Counted from the first letter of the stretch, positions 38,540-50,700 are shown. The stretch is DNA of 64,000 nucleotides from Ceratobasidium sp. AG-K (GCA_037039685.1 JAWNGF010000010.1:2046001-2110000); one strand, 5' to 3'. A program made the numbers and translations. Notes: generated by a model from the sequence alone, not told the origin.

Positions 38540-41500
38540 GTGGAGAGACCAACGAACCAGTAATGGAAACAATGTACCTTAGAGCTACCAGCAAATCAAC
38601 AATTGTCTACACAAATATTACTGGAATCATGGAACCCATCGCTACTCTCATCGACTCAGGAGCATCAAGGAACTTCATCGACATCACTTGGGCATGAAGA
38701 AACAACGTGGCTCTAATTGAGCTGCCAACACCTAGAAAAATAATTGGAATCCAAGGGAAGGAACTGTCACATCAAATCCGATTCAAAGCAAATCTGGAAT
38801 TTGAGTTACATGGAAAAATCTTCAAGCAAAACTTCTTTGCCATGCCGACTGGAGATACACACTTGATTCTGGGGTTAGAATGGCTAGAGGAAGCCAATCC
38901 AATAATCAATTGGCTATCAAAAGAAATTTCCTGGTGACCAGACAACATCCTTGGAAAAGCCACAGAAATTGAAGACATACCCGAAGAATTCAAAGATTAT
39001 GCAGAAGTCTTTAGCAAAGAAAAATTTAAACAAATACTGGACCATCGTCCATACAACTGTTGCATCGATCTGGTGGAAGGAGCAGAACTTCCTAAACCGG
39101 CTAGGCCAATTCCACTCTCACCCGCAGAATCCATAGCCCTCAGAAAGTACCTGGATGAGGAACTGGCAGCAGGAAAAATCCGACTGAGCAAGTCACCTGT
39201 AGCCGCGGCAACTTTCTTTGTCAAAAAGGGACAAGACCCAAAGGACCCGGAAAAACCTCCAGAACTTAGGCTGGTTCAACATTTTGGCCCGATCAACAAA
39301 ATAACAAAGGACGATCGCTTCCCTATGCCACTAATGGAAGATCTCCTTGACAAGATCAAGGACGCAAAAATCTTTTCCAAAATAGACTTGCGTATGGGGT
39401 TCAACAACATCCAAGTTAAAGAAGGAGACAAATGGAAAACAGCATTCCGAACCAAGGAAGGCCTATTTGAATATATTGTCATGCCCTTCGGATTGAAGAA
39501 CGCGCCGGCAACATTCCAACAATATATGAATCATATTTTCCATGACCTGATTGACATCTGTGTCATCGTTTACATCGATGACATATTAATTTTCTCCAAA
39601 GACCGAAGCCAGCATGTGGGGGATGTTTGAAAGGTACTCAAAATCCTGTTGGACAACAACCTCTTTGCAAAACTCCCAAAATGCGAATTCTTTGTCAAAA
39701 AACTTGTCTACACAGGAATAAATATCAGCAAAGAAGGAATATCAATGCAAGAGGAAAAGGTCAAAGCAATCAAAGAATGGAAGGAGCCAAGGACAGTCAA
39801 ACAGGTCCAAGCCTTCCTAGGATTTGCAAACTTTTACAGGCGATTCGTACCAAACTTCAGCGGCCTGGCAAAACCCTTAACCGTTCTAACAAGGAAGGAT
39901 CAGAAATGGAAGTGGGAAGCAGAACAACAGGAGGCTTTCAATAACCTGAAGAAGGAAATATGCAAGGAACCACTACTGTGACACCCAGATCCAACAAAAC
40001 CTTACATATTGGAAACCAATGCAAGCGGCGTTGCTATGGGATCGATACTCTCTCAAAGACAAGACAACGGTTACTTACACCCCATCGCTTTCCTATCAAA
40101 ATCCTTTAACGCTGCACAAATGAACTACGATGTTCACGACAAGGAATTGATGGCAATTGTGGAATCACTAAAACACTGGCAATTGCATCTAGAAGGAACA
40201 AGAGAACCGATAACAATCTACACCAATCACCATAACCTGCAATACTGGAAGAAGGTGACTACATTTAACCAACGTCACGCTCGATGGCATCAAATCCTGG
40301 CTTCCTACAACTTTGAAATAGTTTACCGTCCAGGGAACATGTCAACAAAGCCAGACCTACTGTCCAGAAGAGCGGATCACAGCGAAATACCAACAACAGA
40401 GCAAATTATGATCAAGGAGGAACAGTTCAAAGGATTTGCCGGAGAAGTCAAGTCAGACATCATTGCGGACATTAAGGAAGCACAAACCAAAGACGAGAGC
40501 ATCAGGAAGATCATAGAATTGTGCAAAGAGAAGGAGACCCTACCCAAATCAGTGCAACAAGGAATTAGGAACTACAACTTTGAGGAAGACCTGCTCTGGA
40601 TAGATGGGAAAATCTACGTACCAGAGGACAAGGACACTAGGCTAAAAATCCTCAGATTACACCACGATTCAACAATGGCAGGGCACCAGGGTCAAGCCCG
40701 AACGCTGGAACTAATCTCAAGAAAATATTACTGGCCTGGACTTAAAGCAACAGTAAACAAATACGTTGACTCTTGTGAGCAGTGCCAAAGGGCTAAAGGA
40801 ACAAAAAGCCAAGTACCACTGAAAGCACTCGAGATCCCGAACAGTCCATGGGAGGATATTGCATACAACTTCATTGTGAAACTCCCAAAATCACAAGGCA
40901 ATGACAGCATTCTAGTGGTGGTGGATTGGTTCTCTCGCATGGCACACTTCATAGCCTGCAAAGAATCAACAACTGCAGATCAACTTGCCGATCTTTTCCT
41001 GAAGAACGTTTGGAGATTACACGGCTTCCCACAAAGCACAGTTTCAGACAGAGGAACAACTTTCAACAGCAAGTTCCTGAAGGCCCTCTACCAAAAAATC
41101 GGAACAACACCAACGTTCAGCATGGCATATCATCCACAAACAGACAGAATAACGGAACGAATAAACCAATGGATAGAAGCATGGCTTCGCACATTTGTTA
41201 ACTACAGGCAAGATAACTGGGCCGAACTGCTTCCTATCGCAGAATTCTGCTACAACAACCAGCGACATGGGATCACAGGAAAAACCCCATTCGAGATTGT
41301 CAATGGCAGAGAACCACTGTGGAATGTTTTAAGAGAAGTAACCACGATTCCTGAGGCAAATGAGAAAGCGAACAACTGGCAGGAAGTATGGGACGAAGCA
41401 AAAGCAGCAATGGAATGGCACAGAAGAAAGGACACAGTGGAACACCAACCAAAATACAAAGAGGGCGACCTTGTCTGGCTTTACGGACAGAACATAAAGA

Positions 41501-42396
41501 CGAACCGTCCCAACAAGAAACTCGACAACAAGAAATACGGTCCTTTCAAGATCAAGAGAATCATATCAAGCCACGCCTATGAATTGGAGCTTCCAAAAAC
41601 CATGAGAATACACCCTGTGTTCCACAGCGATCTCCTTAGCCCATACAAAAAGGACGAGAACTTCCACAGAAACCAACCCCGACCACTGCCGATCACAACA
41701 GAAGAAGGGGAGGAAGAATACGAAGTGGAGAAAATTGTGGACTGGAAGGAAACAAAGGACGGGTTGTTCTACAGGGTTAGATGGAAGGGTTATGATGAAA
41801 AAGAAGACACAGAACAACGGGCAGAGGATTTCAGTCACCTTGGAATAATAATGAGAAAGTTCTTGAAGGATTTTCCTAACGCGCCAACACCGTCAAACTA
41901 CAAGACAAGAAGTATTAAAGGGAGGGCGGAACGGGACAACAACACAACTTGCAGAACTTGCTCACACTCCAACTCACGCTACACACTTTACTCCTTAAAC
42001 ATTTTTTGCACACTATGCCTGCCGTCACCCGTGCCACCATTACCAACAACCTTGTCCGCATGCTCGACGGGCCAGCCTTCCACACGGCCCGCATCCTCGA
42101 CACAGGAGCGGCCCTCTATGTCTTCAAAAGATCCCAGCAGAGCCCAGGGCGGCTCCAATTCCGTGCCTCCGACGACATCCTACACTCCGACCTGGGAGAG
42201 TTTGAATGGGTTGGCAAAAAATGGCCAACACGTATGCAGCTCCAGAGAAAGGACATCTACGTATGCCGAGGATGCGCAGCCTTCCAAGTGTCCGAGGCCG
42301 TGCTGCTATCCATGCACAAACTCGGGGTCGTCAAATGGGGACAAGAAGGAGCGTACAGCAGCAAATGGGTTCCAGGATACAAAGGCCGTCCCCTGA
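38540..42396 (+). pseudogene. pol: Element C pol, four TGA stops
   Basis: The domain order is as in A (protease, RT, RNase H, integrase, chromodomain). In-frame TGA stops lie near 38696, 38936, 39628 and 39979, each where an Arg codon stands in A or D, so all four fit CGA to TGA. RT keeps YIDD. RNase H reads METNAS where A has LETDAS, losing a catalytic Asp. Other changes (YTDH to YTNH, VVDRFSR to VVDWFSR, QTDGITER to QTDRITER) are also C:G to T:A transitions. From 40009 the frame is open through integrase and chromodomain (EYEVEKIVDW, YRVRWKGYDEKED) to 42396, overlapping ORF3. The product would be inactive. Confidence 0.88.
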
Positions 42397-42779
42397 CCCT
42401 AAGGCCTCAATGGAACGACGCATGGGACAAGAACTTCGAAGCAGACTTGGCAGATTGGAGGATGGAGCGGGGACGCTACCAGAGGGAAAAGTTTGAATGG
42501 AAGCCCTTCTGGTGGCAGGAGAAGGATGCGGACTTGTCGCAATGGGAGGGAGTTGAACCAGACGTACGACAATGGGACAAGGACCATGTGGAGGAACAGG
42601 AGAGGGTCATGGACTGGTCCAAGGCGGACTGGACGGACGAGAAGACCTGGGAGAGGTGGGAGGAGCATTGCGATGAACCAGGTAACACGGTGTTCAATCC
42701 CATCGATCTCATGGAGGAAGAGGGGGACGAGGTTGACTCACTGGTTGAAAAGGTCGACAAGGACTGCTGGGTGCAGTAG
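42015..42779 (+). CDS. Element C ORF3, Trp-rich accessory protein
   Basis: This is a homologue of the element A ORF3, also 254 residues, uninterrupted although pol has four stops. The start is the ATG of MPAVTRAT. Shared blocks are ALYVFKRSQQ, DLGEFEWVGKKWPTRMQL, RGCAAFQVSE and the Trp-rich C-terminal half. The acidic tail is NPIDLMEEEGDE, so the Thr of the IDLT core is replaced by Met. It overlaps the last 382 nt of pol in another frame. Function is unknown. Confidence 0.7.
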   Translation: MPAVTRATITNNLVRMLDGPAFHTARILDTGAALYVFKRSQQSPGRLQFRASDDILHSDLGEFEWVGKKWPTRMQLQRKDIYVCRGCAAFQVSEAVLLSMHKLGVVKWGQEGAYSSKWVPGYKGRPLTLRPQWNDAWDKNFEADLADWRMERGRYQREKFEWKPFWWQEKDADLSQWEGVEPDVRQWDKDHVEEQERVMDWSKADWTDEKTWERWEEHCDEPGNTVFNPIDLMEEEGDEVDSLVEKVDKDCWVQ

Positions 42780-42824
42780 ATTGGCCCTTTTGGGTTCCCC
42801 TCAAGGACCTTAAAGGGGGAGTAA

Positions 42825-43301
42825 TGTCGTGAGCCATGCTCTTGCCATTGGATTTGTCTGCGCCTCATCCTCTCTCGTCTCTTGTGTTTGCGTTTGTGTT
42901 TGTTCTTTGCTTGCCTTCCCCTTGTTTTTCTGCCGCGTTGCCACCTTCTTGTGGTTATTCTGTTACAATGTGTAACGCGGCTGTGCTTTGTACGAGTCAT
43001 GTCTGTTCATACAGCATGACTCACATGGACACTCCTGACTGGCTGTTATGTATGACTCGTGTGGCTGCGCCTTGTATGACTCGGACGCTTTCTGAATATA
43101 TATAGAGGACCAACAAGCCTGGTATCCCCAGCTTGTTTTGTCTCATCAAACATCCCCTTTGAGTGACACTTTGAACCACCCCTACCCTCAAGAGCCTACA
43201 GACACTTAAGTGTGTTGCGGTTCAAGAGGTCACTAAGGTCTTAGTGCCGTCCACTCTCCATTGCAGCTTGTCTCATAGCCACCAAGAAGAAGCTTACAAC
43301 A
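42825..43301 (+). repeat. Element C 3' LTR
   Basis: It begins TGTCGTGAGCC and ends CTTACAACA, 477 bp. It is preceded by the polypurine tract AAAGGGGGAGTAA. TSD ATATG follows. Confidence 0.92.
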
Positions 43302-43860
43302 ATATGGTTGATGTGGCAGTAGCTTGTCCACTTCTTTGGAAACAAAAACATCCTTGAATTTCATGTATTCGTCGGGAAGTTGGCCAACTACTCCCCCTTC
43401 TACAGCGTTGCAGTCCTCATATAGACATTCTTCCTTGCAGTAATCTGATTCAAATTCTAATGTTCCTGCTGCCCAATCGATTTTTGGGTTATGTTTTTTT
43501 AGCCAGGTAATACCCAGAACCACAGTGTGTTGGCCTAATGGTGCAATATTGCAAGTAATTTCTTCCACATGATTGTTCATAATGACTTGGAAGGTGCATT
43601 CCCTGTCAATTAAACCATTTGCTATTGGTCGTCCATCTATCACCTGGACCCTTCTTGCTGTATTCTTCTTTTTTGTTGGGATTTTGTGTTTCTTTACATA
43701 TTCGGAGTTAATGAAGTTTCCCAATGCTCCTGAATTGATCATGGCTATGGTAATAAGGTTTTTCAGGCTTTCAATCATGATGGGAACTCAAAGCTGGTCT
43801 GCATATTTGGTGGAACAAAGATATATTTCATTTACAGACTGCTTCCGATTTCTTGAGATT
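43302..43860 (-). pseudogene. pol: Element B pol, protease end
   Basis: This is the aspartic-protease part of Pol, cut off from the rest by element C. The active site reads MINSGALGN, where element E has MIDSGASGN, so the catalytic aspartate is an asparagine (GAT to AAT) and the neighbouring Ser is Leu. A TGA replaces an Arg codon upstream (QL-stop-VPI against QLRVPI in E). The segment ends at DKLLPHQPY, continuing as YDLKIELEPG at 20818 on the other side of element C. Confidence 0.8.
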
Positions 43861-43879
43861 ACACGATCTAATTCCAACT

Positions 43880-45568
43880 TTAGGGCGCCTGATGCTCCCC
43901 TGAGTTGCTGCCTTTTCCCGGCTCCAAATCACTAGTAACAACTTCTTCCAGGGCTGCTATCTGTGTTCGGCAGTCCTTAGCAATGTGTCCCTTTCTTTGG
44001 CATCAATAACAGGTAGTTTTGCTTGTGACTGCTGCTATTTCCACCTTGGCCTGGAGAGTGTCTGGTTTGATGAAACTAAAGGGAATTTCCGTTGTTGTTC
44101 CATCAGCCCATTTGACTTTGGGGGTAAGGAAACCGCGTTTGTTCTTGCCAATTGACTCAATTGTGCCTTTCTTGCTACCCTGGGGAGTCACCGTGTAAAT
44201 TGCCTCTCCTTTCTGATATCTATGTGCTGTTGCGCTCGTGGTTACCCACTTCTGGGTGCTGCTCGGTGTCGCCCTCTCCAGGGTGTTGGTACCCTTTTTC
44301 TCCATGTTTCTTGCAATGAGGGTGGCATCAATCTCCTGAGTCCTGGTAAGCAGTTCCTGTAGCATTGCATTGTGGTGATTATAGGCCTGGGATGTTAGCA
44401 TATCCTTGATGTTGTCCTTAAGGCCCGCATAGAAGTTGTCTTTCAGGGTCTGCTCATTGTACTCTAGTGGTGCCGACAGGATTCTGAATTGGGTGATGTA
44501 TTTGACTACTGTTTTGGTCTGGGAAAGTGCCTGGTACTTCTGTCTGTAGACCTCCACTTGTTCTATTTCGCCAAAAGCTAATTCCCATTCCTGCTGGAAG
44601 ACATCTAGGCTCGTAAAAATAGCTTGGGATACACCTGCATTGTGTAGGTCTTGGAAAGGGCAAATCCAATCAATAGCAGGGCCGCGTAGGTATGAGATGA
44701 TAAGACATATTTTCTTTCCATCTGAGGCAGTGGCGTAGTGGGAGTCAGCAATGTAATTTGCGCAGGAGTAAGTAAAATCCCTGGCTTTGGCTCCTTGCTC
44801 CCCATGGAATTCTGTTGGTTTGGATGCCGCTGATTTCTCCATCCTTCCACTCCCAAAGATTGAAGATGTTGGGGCTGCTGCTGCTCCCAACACAGGTGGT
44901 GCAAATCACATCATGGAGCCCCTCAGTCCTTGTGTTGCTGTTCCTCCTCCTAGTGACAACCCTAATTGACTGGTTGTCAGGGTGTTCATTTGAGTCATAG
45001 TTGCTCCACTACCTCCTGTTGATCTCCTGCTTGATACAATTCCTTGTGCCCAAACAGCGTCCCTTGTTATTTGATGTTGATCTGTCATTTTGTTGTATAG
45101 TTTGCAATTCTGGTCTGCAATCTCCGCCAATCTGTCAATGCAGATGTTCCCATCATCCCTATTATGCAGGATCCATTGTTTGACGTGTTCCAACCTTTCT
45201 GCCATGAGACTATGGCGCAATGATAATTCTCTGAGAATGAAGAGGACTTCTTTTTGAAAATTGCCCTCTCGACTTTCCCACCAAGATTTGCCCTTGTATT
45301 CCTTAATGGCAGGGGACGGTGGTCTTGATTCTGCATCAAAGGTTTTGTAGGGAGCTGGTTGGGAACGAATGGTTGTATCCCCCACTGATCCTTCCTCGTC
45401 GCCTTCTTTTCTTGATGGGGGAGGTTCTGAGAAGCGAGTTTGTTGGACGGGGGTTTCTGGTAGGGGCGGCACGATGGGGCTTTTGCCCTTTGAGAAGGAG
45501 GGCATCATAGAAGACATTGTGGCTTTGTAGGACTCTGCTGAGTTCGAGCGACTTCTATTGAACATCAA
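43880..45568 (-). pseudogene. gag: Element B gag, inactivated
   Basis: This is the structural protein of the retroelement particle. It starts at the ATG complementary to 45566-45568. A retrotransposon-gag domain is recognisable (SAASKPTEFHGEQGAKARDF, then EVYRQKYQALSQTKTVVKYI). The CCHC knuckle region begins CYxC near 44005. Two in-frame TGA codons, after GSMM (near 44905) and inside the knuckle (TCY then stop, near 44003), stand where a CGA codon is expected; element E has CYRC at the second. The slippery heptamer GGGAAAA is kept at 43919-43913. Compared with E, the original gag stop is also lost, so the frame runs on for a few codons. Confidence 0.8.
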
Positions 45569-45975
45569 CTATAGTAACTGCGCTTCCTGGTGCGCTTCGA
45601 CCAGTTATGGCTAGTAGTGTTTGATAGAAAATGTATCCCCTTGGTACAGATGGAATGTGTAGGGGGAACCTAGTCAATGGTAGGTTCAGTGCAAAGGTCT
45701 CAGAGGTCCTTGTTCCAATACAATATATGAACGGTGCTTCCTGATTAGGTGGCCATGGTTCAGTGATATCAGAGGATGGGGGACGTCGTTGACAGGCTAA
45801 TGGGTACAAGCTGCAGTGTGCCTCAATGTGTAAATAATGCAGGGGAGAGATAGTGGTGTTAGCTATCAAATGGTGAGGGGTGTGCAAGTGCTCAGAGGTG
45901 ACCTGGTGATGAAAGACCTGGTTCCAACAGCAACAAGGGCTGTGTCTGCGACGAAGGCAACAAGACTTGTTCTAG
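45569..45975 (-). other. Element B 5' leader with self-primer binding site
   Basis: This is the untranslated leader between the 5' LTR and the gag ATG. The minus-strand sequence AGAACAAGTCTT (45973-45962) begins 2 nt after the LTR and is complementary to 46113-46124 at the predicted RNA 5' end. The rest resembles the leader of element E at 33850-34257. Confidence 0.7.
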
Positions 45976-46420
45976 TGTCACAACCCTAGTTGAACCCTGG
46001 AGGCCAAGACTCCACAGGCAGTGAGAATGGGGGTTGGGACGACGACAAAGGTCAAATGTATGGCACTTAGGCCTAAGTGAGTCACACAATGAGTGATGGG
46101 GAAAACGACAAGAGAACAAGTCTTGTCGAGGCAAGACTTGTGTTGCTGGTATATATACTTGCTACTGTGGCTATGTACAATAGAGAGCAGGCAACAAGGG
46201 AAACCAAAAAGAGAGAAAGCAAGAGTCTGAGAGAAGAGAGGAAAGAACAAAGGAAACGTGATAAGTCCATGGAGACCAAGGAGATAAGGGAACAGGCCAG
46301 GCAGGCATGTCCTGCGGTCAAGGCTTACATAAGGGCAACTAAATGCGCCAAGGCGAGAAGAACAAGACCAAACACAAGACAAACAAGAGAACAAGAAGAG
46401 GACAAGAAAAGGTTGTGACA
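45976..46420 (-). repeat. Element B 5' LTR
   Basis: TG..CA ends are present (TGTCACAACC / GGTTGTGACA). In minus-strand orientation the TATA box is at 46157-46150 and the predicted RNA start at 46124, 33 nt on. Inverted repeat arms ACAAGTCTTG (46116-46125) and CAAGACTTGT (46132-46141) lie between TATA and the predicted start. The primer site at 45962-45973 is complementary to 46113-46124. Confidence 0.9.
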
Positions 46421-46425
46421 AAAAT

Positions 46426-46833
46426 GTATGACACCCATTGAGCCTTGAGCCCCCTGCTCTGTGCCTTGTTTCACATCTATTTAGCAACCTGGGATCTCTT
46501 ATCATCTAAGAAAGCTACCCTGAGATAGTGATACACCAGTTTTAGTATAATACTCTAACCACGGGTAGTATACTGCCTGAGTTGATGAGCACCAACGGGG
46601 GGTGCTCAAGCTCAAGTGTGTGTTACAAAACAGTATGGGCACAGCCTCACGTTTAGTAGTTTTTTAACTCAGTCATTTTTGGTGCTACAGGCACACCAGT
46701 TTATACGGTATGTAGCCCTGACACTGCTGTATCTTAGTGTATTTACGCACATTTTCTGTATGTTGATTTACTTGGATCCAAGCCAAATCCTCTTTGCATG
46801 TGATTTCTGCATATAGTAATGTAACTAACTGTA
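46426..46833 (-). repeat. Outer part of the right arm of the foldback element
   Basis: This is the inverted counterpart of ~2986-3400, continuing directly from 4170 once element B is removed. It ends at TTA 46834-46836, matching TTA 2983-2985. No gene is visible. Confidence 0.7.
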
Positions 46834-46836
46834 TTA

Positions 46837-46979
46837 GTTTGTGTTCTCCCAGGTCGTGGTATACCACTGGTTGAAGGTGGGCCAAGTAGTGCAAAACATT
46901 GAGCCAAGTGACTGGGAGGAGCAGAATGGGGTTGCTACTCATGTGACTGCATACATGCAGCAATCAAAAACTACCTGAC
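46837..46979. other. Spacer between foldback element and NLR copy
   Basis: A short flank after the right TTA. I see no gene or repeat here. Confidence 0.4.
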
Positions 46980-47461
46980 TGGTCAAACATGATGCCATGG
47001 CAGATAACGTGCACAAGAAGGATGGCATCTCTAAAACCCCTTAGATAGGTGGGATTATCCTGAAACTCAAGCTGAGGGTACAGTATCAGTAATTGACTTA
47101 AAACATATATCACCACGGAACCCAAACCTGTGGTTCACTGGCAAAACCCTCAGGTTACGTGCGGATCTTGGACTGAGCATTTGTGGAGCTAAGATCAAAT
47201 CCAGAAGTAACTTGCGGATTTTGCCAGTGAACCGCAGGTGACCTCCATATTTTCTGCAGATTGACACTCTATCGTGATATGGGTGTGCTGTTTTCTCCAC
47301 ACCCTCACTGACAGCAGTATACATCAACTGCACACTTCCTACGTTAGTTACTGGAAGGATCAGTAAGAACACCATGATCAGGAACTACTTTGTGAAGGGA
47401 AATGTAGGTCAGAAGGTGTTTCAGTATGTGCTACTCACGCTGGGTAGCGCTGGTAAGTGTT

Positions 47462-47747
47462 GTTGCGATTAGCGCGTTGTGCCAAGCTATATGAGAATCT
47501 ATCTCAGCTTGTGCTATGTGGAAGTAGAGAACTTATGTATATACCTATATGAGAATCTATCTACAGGTATATGATGAGCAACATAAATACGAGAGAAAAC
47601 AACAAAACATACCTCAGCTTGTGCTACGTGGAAGTAGAGAACTGAGGTTGAAATGTCCTTGACATGACTCTTTAACCAACCGTTGTGGGAACGTCTAAGT
47701 CACATGATTATATGCGTCTAACTACAAGAGATAATGAAATTTCAACA
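47462..47747 (-). repeat. Copia 3' LTR
   Basis: 286 bp; differences from the 5' LTR are almost all CpG to TpG/CpA. The adjoining internal sequence (47748-47791) is pyrimidine/purine-biased and includes the likely polypurine tract. Confidence 0.9.
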
Positions 47748-47791
47748 TGCTCACTCAGAATTGCAAGTAGAAAGAAGAAAATTAAAAGATA

Positions 47792-50700
47792 TTAAATCAT
47801 TCCCATACCGGCTACAAAGCCAGGAAACTTGACACGACCAAGTGACTTGGTAAGTACATCAGTGACTTGATGATTGGTCGGGATGTATTGGAGATCGACT
47901 TTGCGAAGTTTGATCACCTCGCGAATAAAATGATATTTTACTTGTATATGCTTGGTGTTTTGATGATTGACGGGGTTCTTGGCAAGTGCAATGCTCAATT
48001 GGTTGTCGGTGTGCAACATAGTTGGACCGTTGGGCAAAAATCCGAGCTCGGCAAGAAACTGAGGCAGCCAAAGGAGCTGGCATGCAGCACTTGTGGTGGC
48101 AATGTATTTGGCCTCGGTATTTGAAAGCGAGACAGTCGGTTGCTTGCGCAACGACCAGGCAATGGCACCTCCGGCAATGTGGAAAACCCAGCCAGTAGTC
48201 GATCTGCTCGTGTTCGGATCACCAGCATAGTCGGAGTCAACATAGCCGCTGAGATTGGACGGCTTGGAGCGATCAAAAACGATCCCAAGCGCCCTAGTGC
48301 CTTGGAGGTACCACAGTACGCGCTTAAATGGCAACCAGTGTTTGTCGCCAGGATTTGCGGCATGCTGTGCGAGCAATCCGGTTGCAAAACCAATATTGGG
48401 TCGAGTCGAGATCATTGCGTACATAAGAGATCTGACACCGCGTTGATTGAGAGTACGGTCAATGGTCGGGGAATCGAGCTTGGGTAGACTGAGCGACTCT
48501 GCCATGGGCGTGTCACATGATTTGGACTCGGACATACTGAAACGCTTGAGTATATTGGTAATATAGCGTTTTTGGCATATTTTCAGTGTTCCAGCAGCTC
48601 GGTTGCGCTCGATTTCAACTCCAACAAACATTCGGGCCTCGCCTAGATCGACAATATCGAAGGATTTGTGTAGTTTCGACTTGATCGACTCAAGGAAGGA
48701 GAGAGGTTTGCCAGCGAGTAGCATATCATTGACGTGGGCTAGGATGATCGCCAAGTTGTCGCCTTTGCGTAGAGTGAATACGGTGTGGTCGGATTCGGTC
48801 CAGGTAAAGCCAATTCCCTCAAGTACCTCCTTGAGACGTAAATAGAATGCCTGTGCAGCCTGTTTTAGGCCATAGAGTGCCTTAACAAGCTGCCAGACAT
48901 GATCGCCATCGACAAAGCCTTCAGGTTGCTCCATGTAGAGCTCTTCCTCGATAACGCCGTGAAGAAAGGTGGTCTTGATGTCCATTTGAAGGAGTTCGAG
49001 GTCTTCGCTTGCGACAATGCTAAATAGCACCCTACATGCGTCTGCAGCGGCGACGGGGGACGAGATCTCGACATAGTCGGTACCTGGAGCCTGTAGGAAG
49101 CCTTTTGCGACGAGGCGGGCCTTGTATTTGACAATTTCGCCCTTGACATCGCGTTTGTATGCGAATACCCATCGGCATTTGATGACCTTCTTGTGGGTAG
49201 GTCTCGTGGCCGGCTTCCAGACTTTGTGCTCGGTAATTGACTTGATTTCTTTGATCATGGCTTCAAGCCACAGGTTGGCGTCTGGTCGTGCCATTGCCTC
49301 ATTGTAGGATTTGGGTGGTAGCTGGATTGACGCGTCGAAAGCGCTCTCGGTCACGGGTCTATCTGCTCGCGTGGCGGACTTGTTTTGGGCGCCCACTTCG
49401 GCTCCGTAGCGTACAGGCGGCCTGGTAACTCGATTCGAGCGGCGTGGAGGCTCTAGATGTATGAGTTCTGGCTCTGGGTCAACGGGCGGCTCGCTAGGCG
49501 GCTCTTGTGCGACTTCTGGCTCGTTTGGGTGCTCTTGAGGCTTTGGCTCTGGCTCGGTGACCTTGGGCGATGAATTGACAGGCTCTTGACCGCCCACTTG
49601 CTCTAGGAACGGCTCGCCCTCGTCGTGTTTGAGGACTACGCGTTGACGCGTCGATAACCCCTCGTCAAAGACGACGTCACGTGAGGTGAGGATGCGACTG
49701 CTTGGGCGTTGAACAAGTATATGCGCCTTTTGATTGGGCGCAAATCCAAGGTAATTACACTCAATAGATGGAGCGTCGAGCTTGGTGCGTTGATCATCGG
49801 GTACTTGTGCCCATGCCTTGCAGCCAAACGTGCGGAGTCAAGAGACATCGGGTGCCTTGCCCGTGAATACTTTGTCGGGGGTCTTGCCATCAAGCACTCG
49901 CTTTGGCGTAACATTCCAGATGTGGGCTGCGTGGAGAACCACAAAACCCCAGTACAAATCTGGTAAGTTTGAGTCAGCTTGCATCGCCCGTTGACTGTCA
50001 TTGATGGTCCGAATCGCCCATTTGGCAACGCCGTTGCTTGCTGAGGAATGCGCCTTGGTCTTCTGGTGTTGAATCCCATTCGACTGCAGCCATGCTTGGA
50101 ATGCAGCTGACCTGTACTCGCCTCTGCCATCAGTACGTAGGTGTTTGATCTGCTTGCCCGTGAGGTTTTCAACCGATGCTTTTAGCTCCTTGAAACGCGG
50201 CACGTAGTTGCTCTTTTCCCTCAGTAAGTGCACGAAGAGCTTGCGTGACTTGTCATTGATGGTGACAGCAAAGTACTTGACTCCTTGGACAGCTTGGAGT
50301 GGAAGCGGGCCGTGGAGATTGCTATGGAGCAACTCAAGAACCTTGGATGCGCAGTTTTTGGACATAGGAAAGGGGGAGCAGGTATGCTTGCCTTTTAGGC
50401 ATGGCTCGCATTTTGATTGCGGTGGTAAGCAACTTCCGATGATATCCATCCCTTCGACTGCGCCCTTTTTGACCATATCAAGTACATATTGGTAGCTAAT
50501 GTGGGCCAGGCGACGATGCCAGGTGTGCAGATCGGCTCGGGCGACGTGGGTGGCTGTGTAGGCGACGAATTTGTTTGCTTCCTTGTCATTCTTGTTGTTC
50601 AAGCTCTCGGGACCGACAGAGGCGACATGGGTGACTGCTTTGGTATGTGTTACTCGAGCATCGATCCGATATAAATCGCCTTCTGACCCGGATGAGAATG

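Larger units (their letters stand above)
20819..43301 (+). mobile_element. Element C: Ty3/gypsy chromovirus, split by element D, inactivated
   Basis: The 477-bp LTRs at 20819-21295 and 42825-43301 have TSD ATATG at 20814-20818 and 43302-43306. The element sits in pol of element B. About ten LTR differences are visible, all CpG transitions. Element D splits gag. Pol has four TGA stops. C is related to A and D but is more diverged. Confidence 0.93.
4171..46420 (-). mobile_element. Element B: Ty3/gypsy chromovirus, minus strand, degraded and split
   Basis: Two 445-bp LTRs bound the element: 45976-46420 is the 5' LTR, and 4171-4388 plus 11618-11844 is the 3' LTR, cut by element A. TSD AAAAT occurs at 4166-4170 and 46421-46425. 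Reading the minus strand the order is 5' LTR, primer site, gag, pol, ORF3, polypurine tract, 3' LTR. Element C cuts pol, the hAT cuts the 3' untranslated end and A cuts the 3' LTR. The LTR copies show about 13 differences by eye, all CpG transitions. Several in-frame stops and an internal deletion of RNase H plus half of integrase make it non-autonomous now. It is a relative of element E. Confidence 0.9.
2986..46833. mobile_element. Foldback/MITE-like palindromic DNA element, split by element B
   Basis: The ends are long inverted repeats that begin TACAGTTAGTTACATTAC at 2986 and finish with its complement at 46833. They are flanked by TTA at 2983-2985 and 46834-46836. Without the inserted retroelement (4171-46420 plus one TSD copy) the element is about 1.59 kb, and almost all of it folds on itself. 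The left arm 2986-~3780 pairs with ~3785-4170 and then 46426-46833. There is no coding capacity. A 3-bp TTA duplication and no ORF suggest a Tourist/PIF-Harbinger-type non-autonomous element; the superfamily is inferred from the TSD only. Confidence 0.7.
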
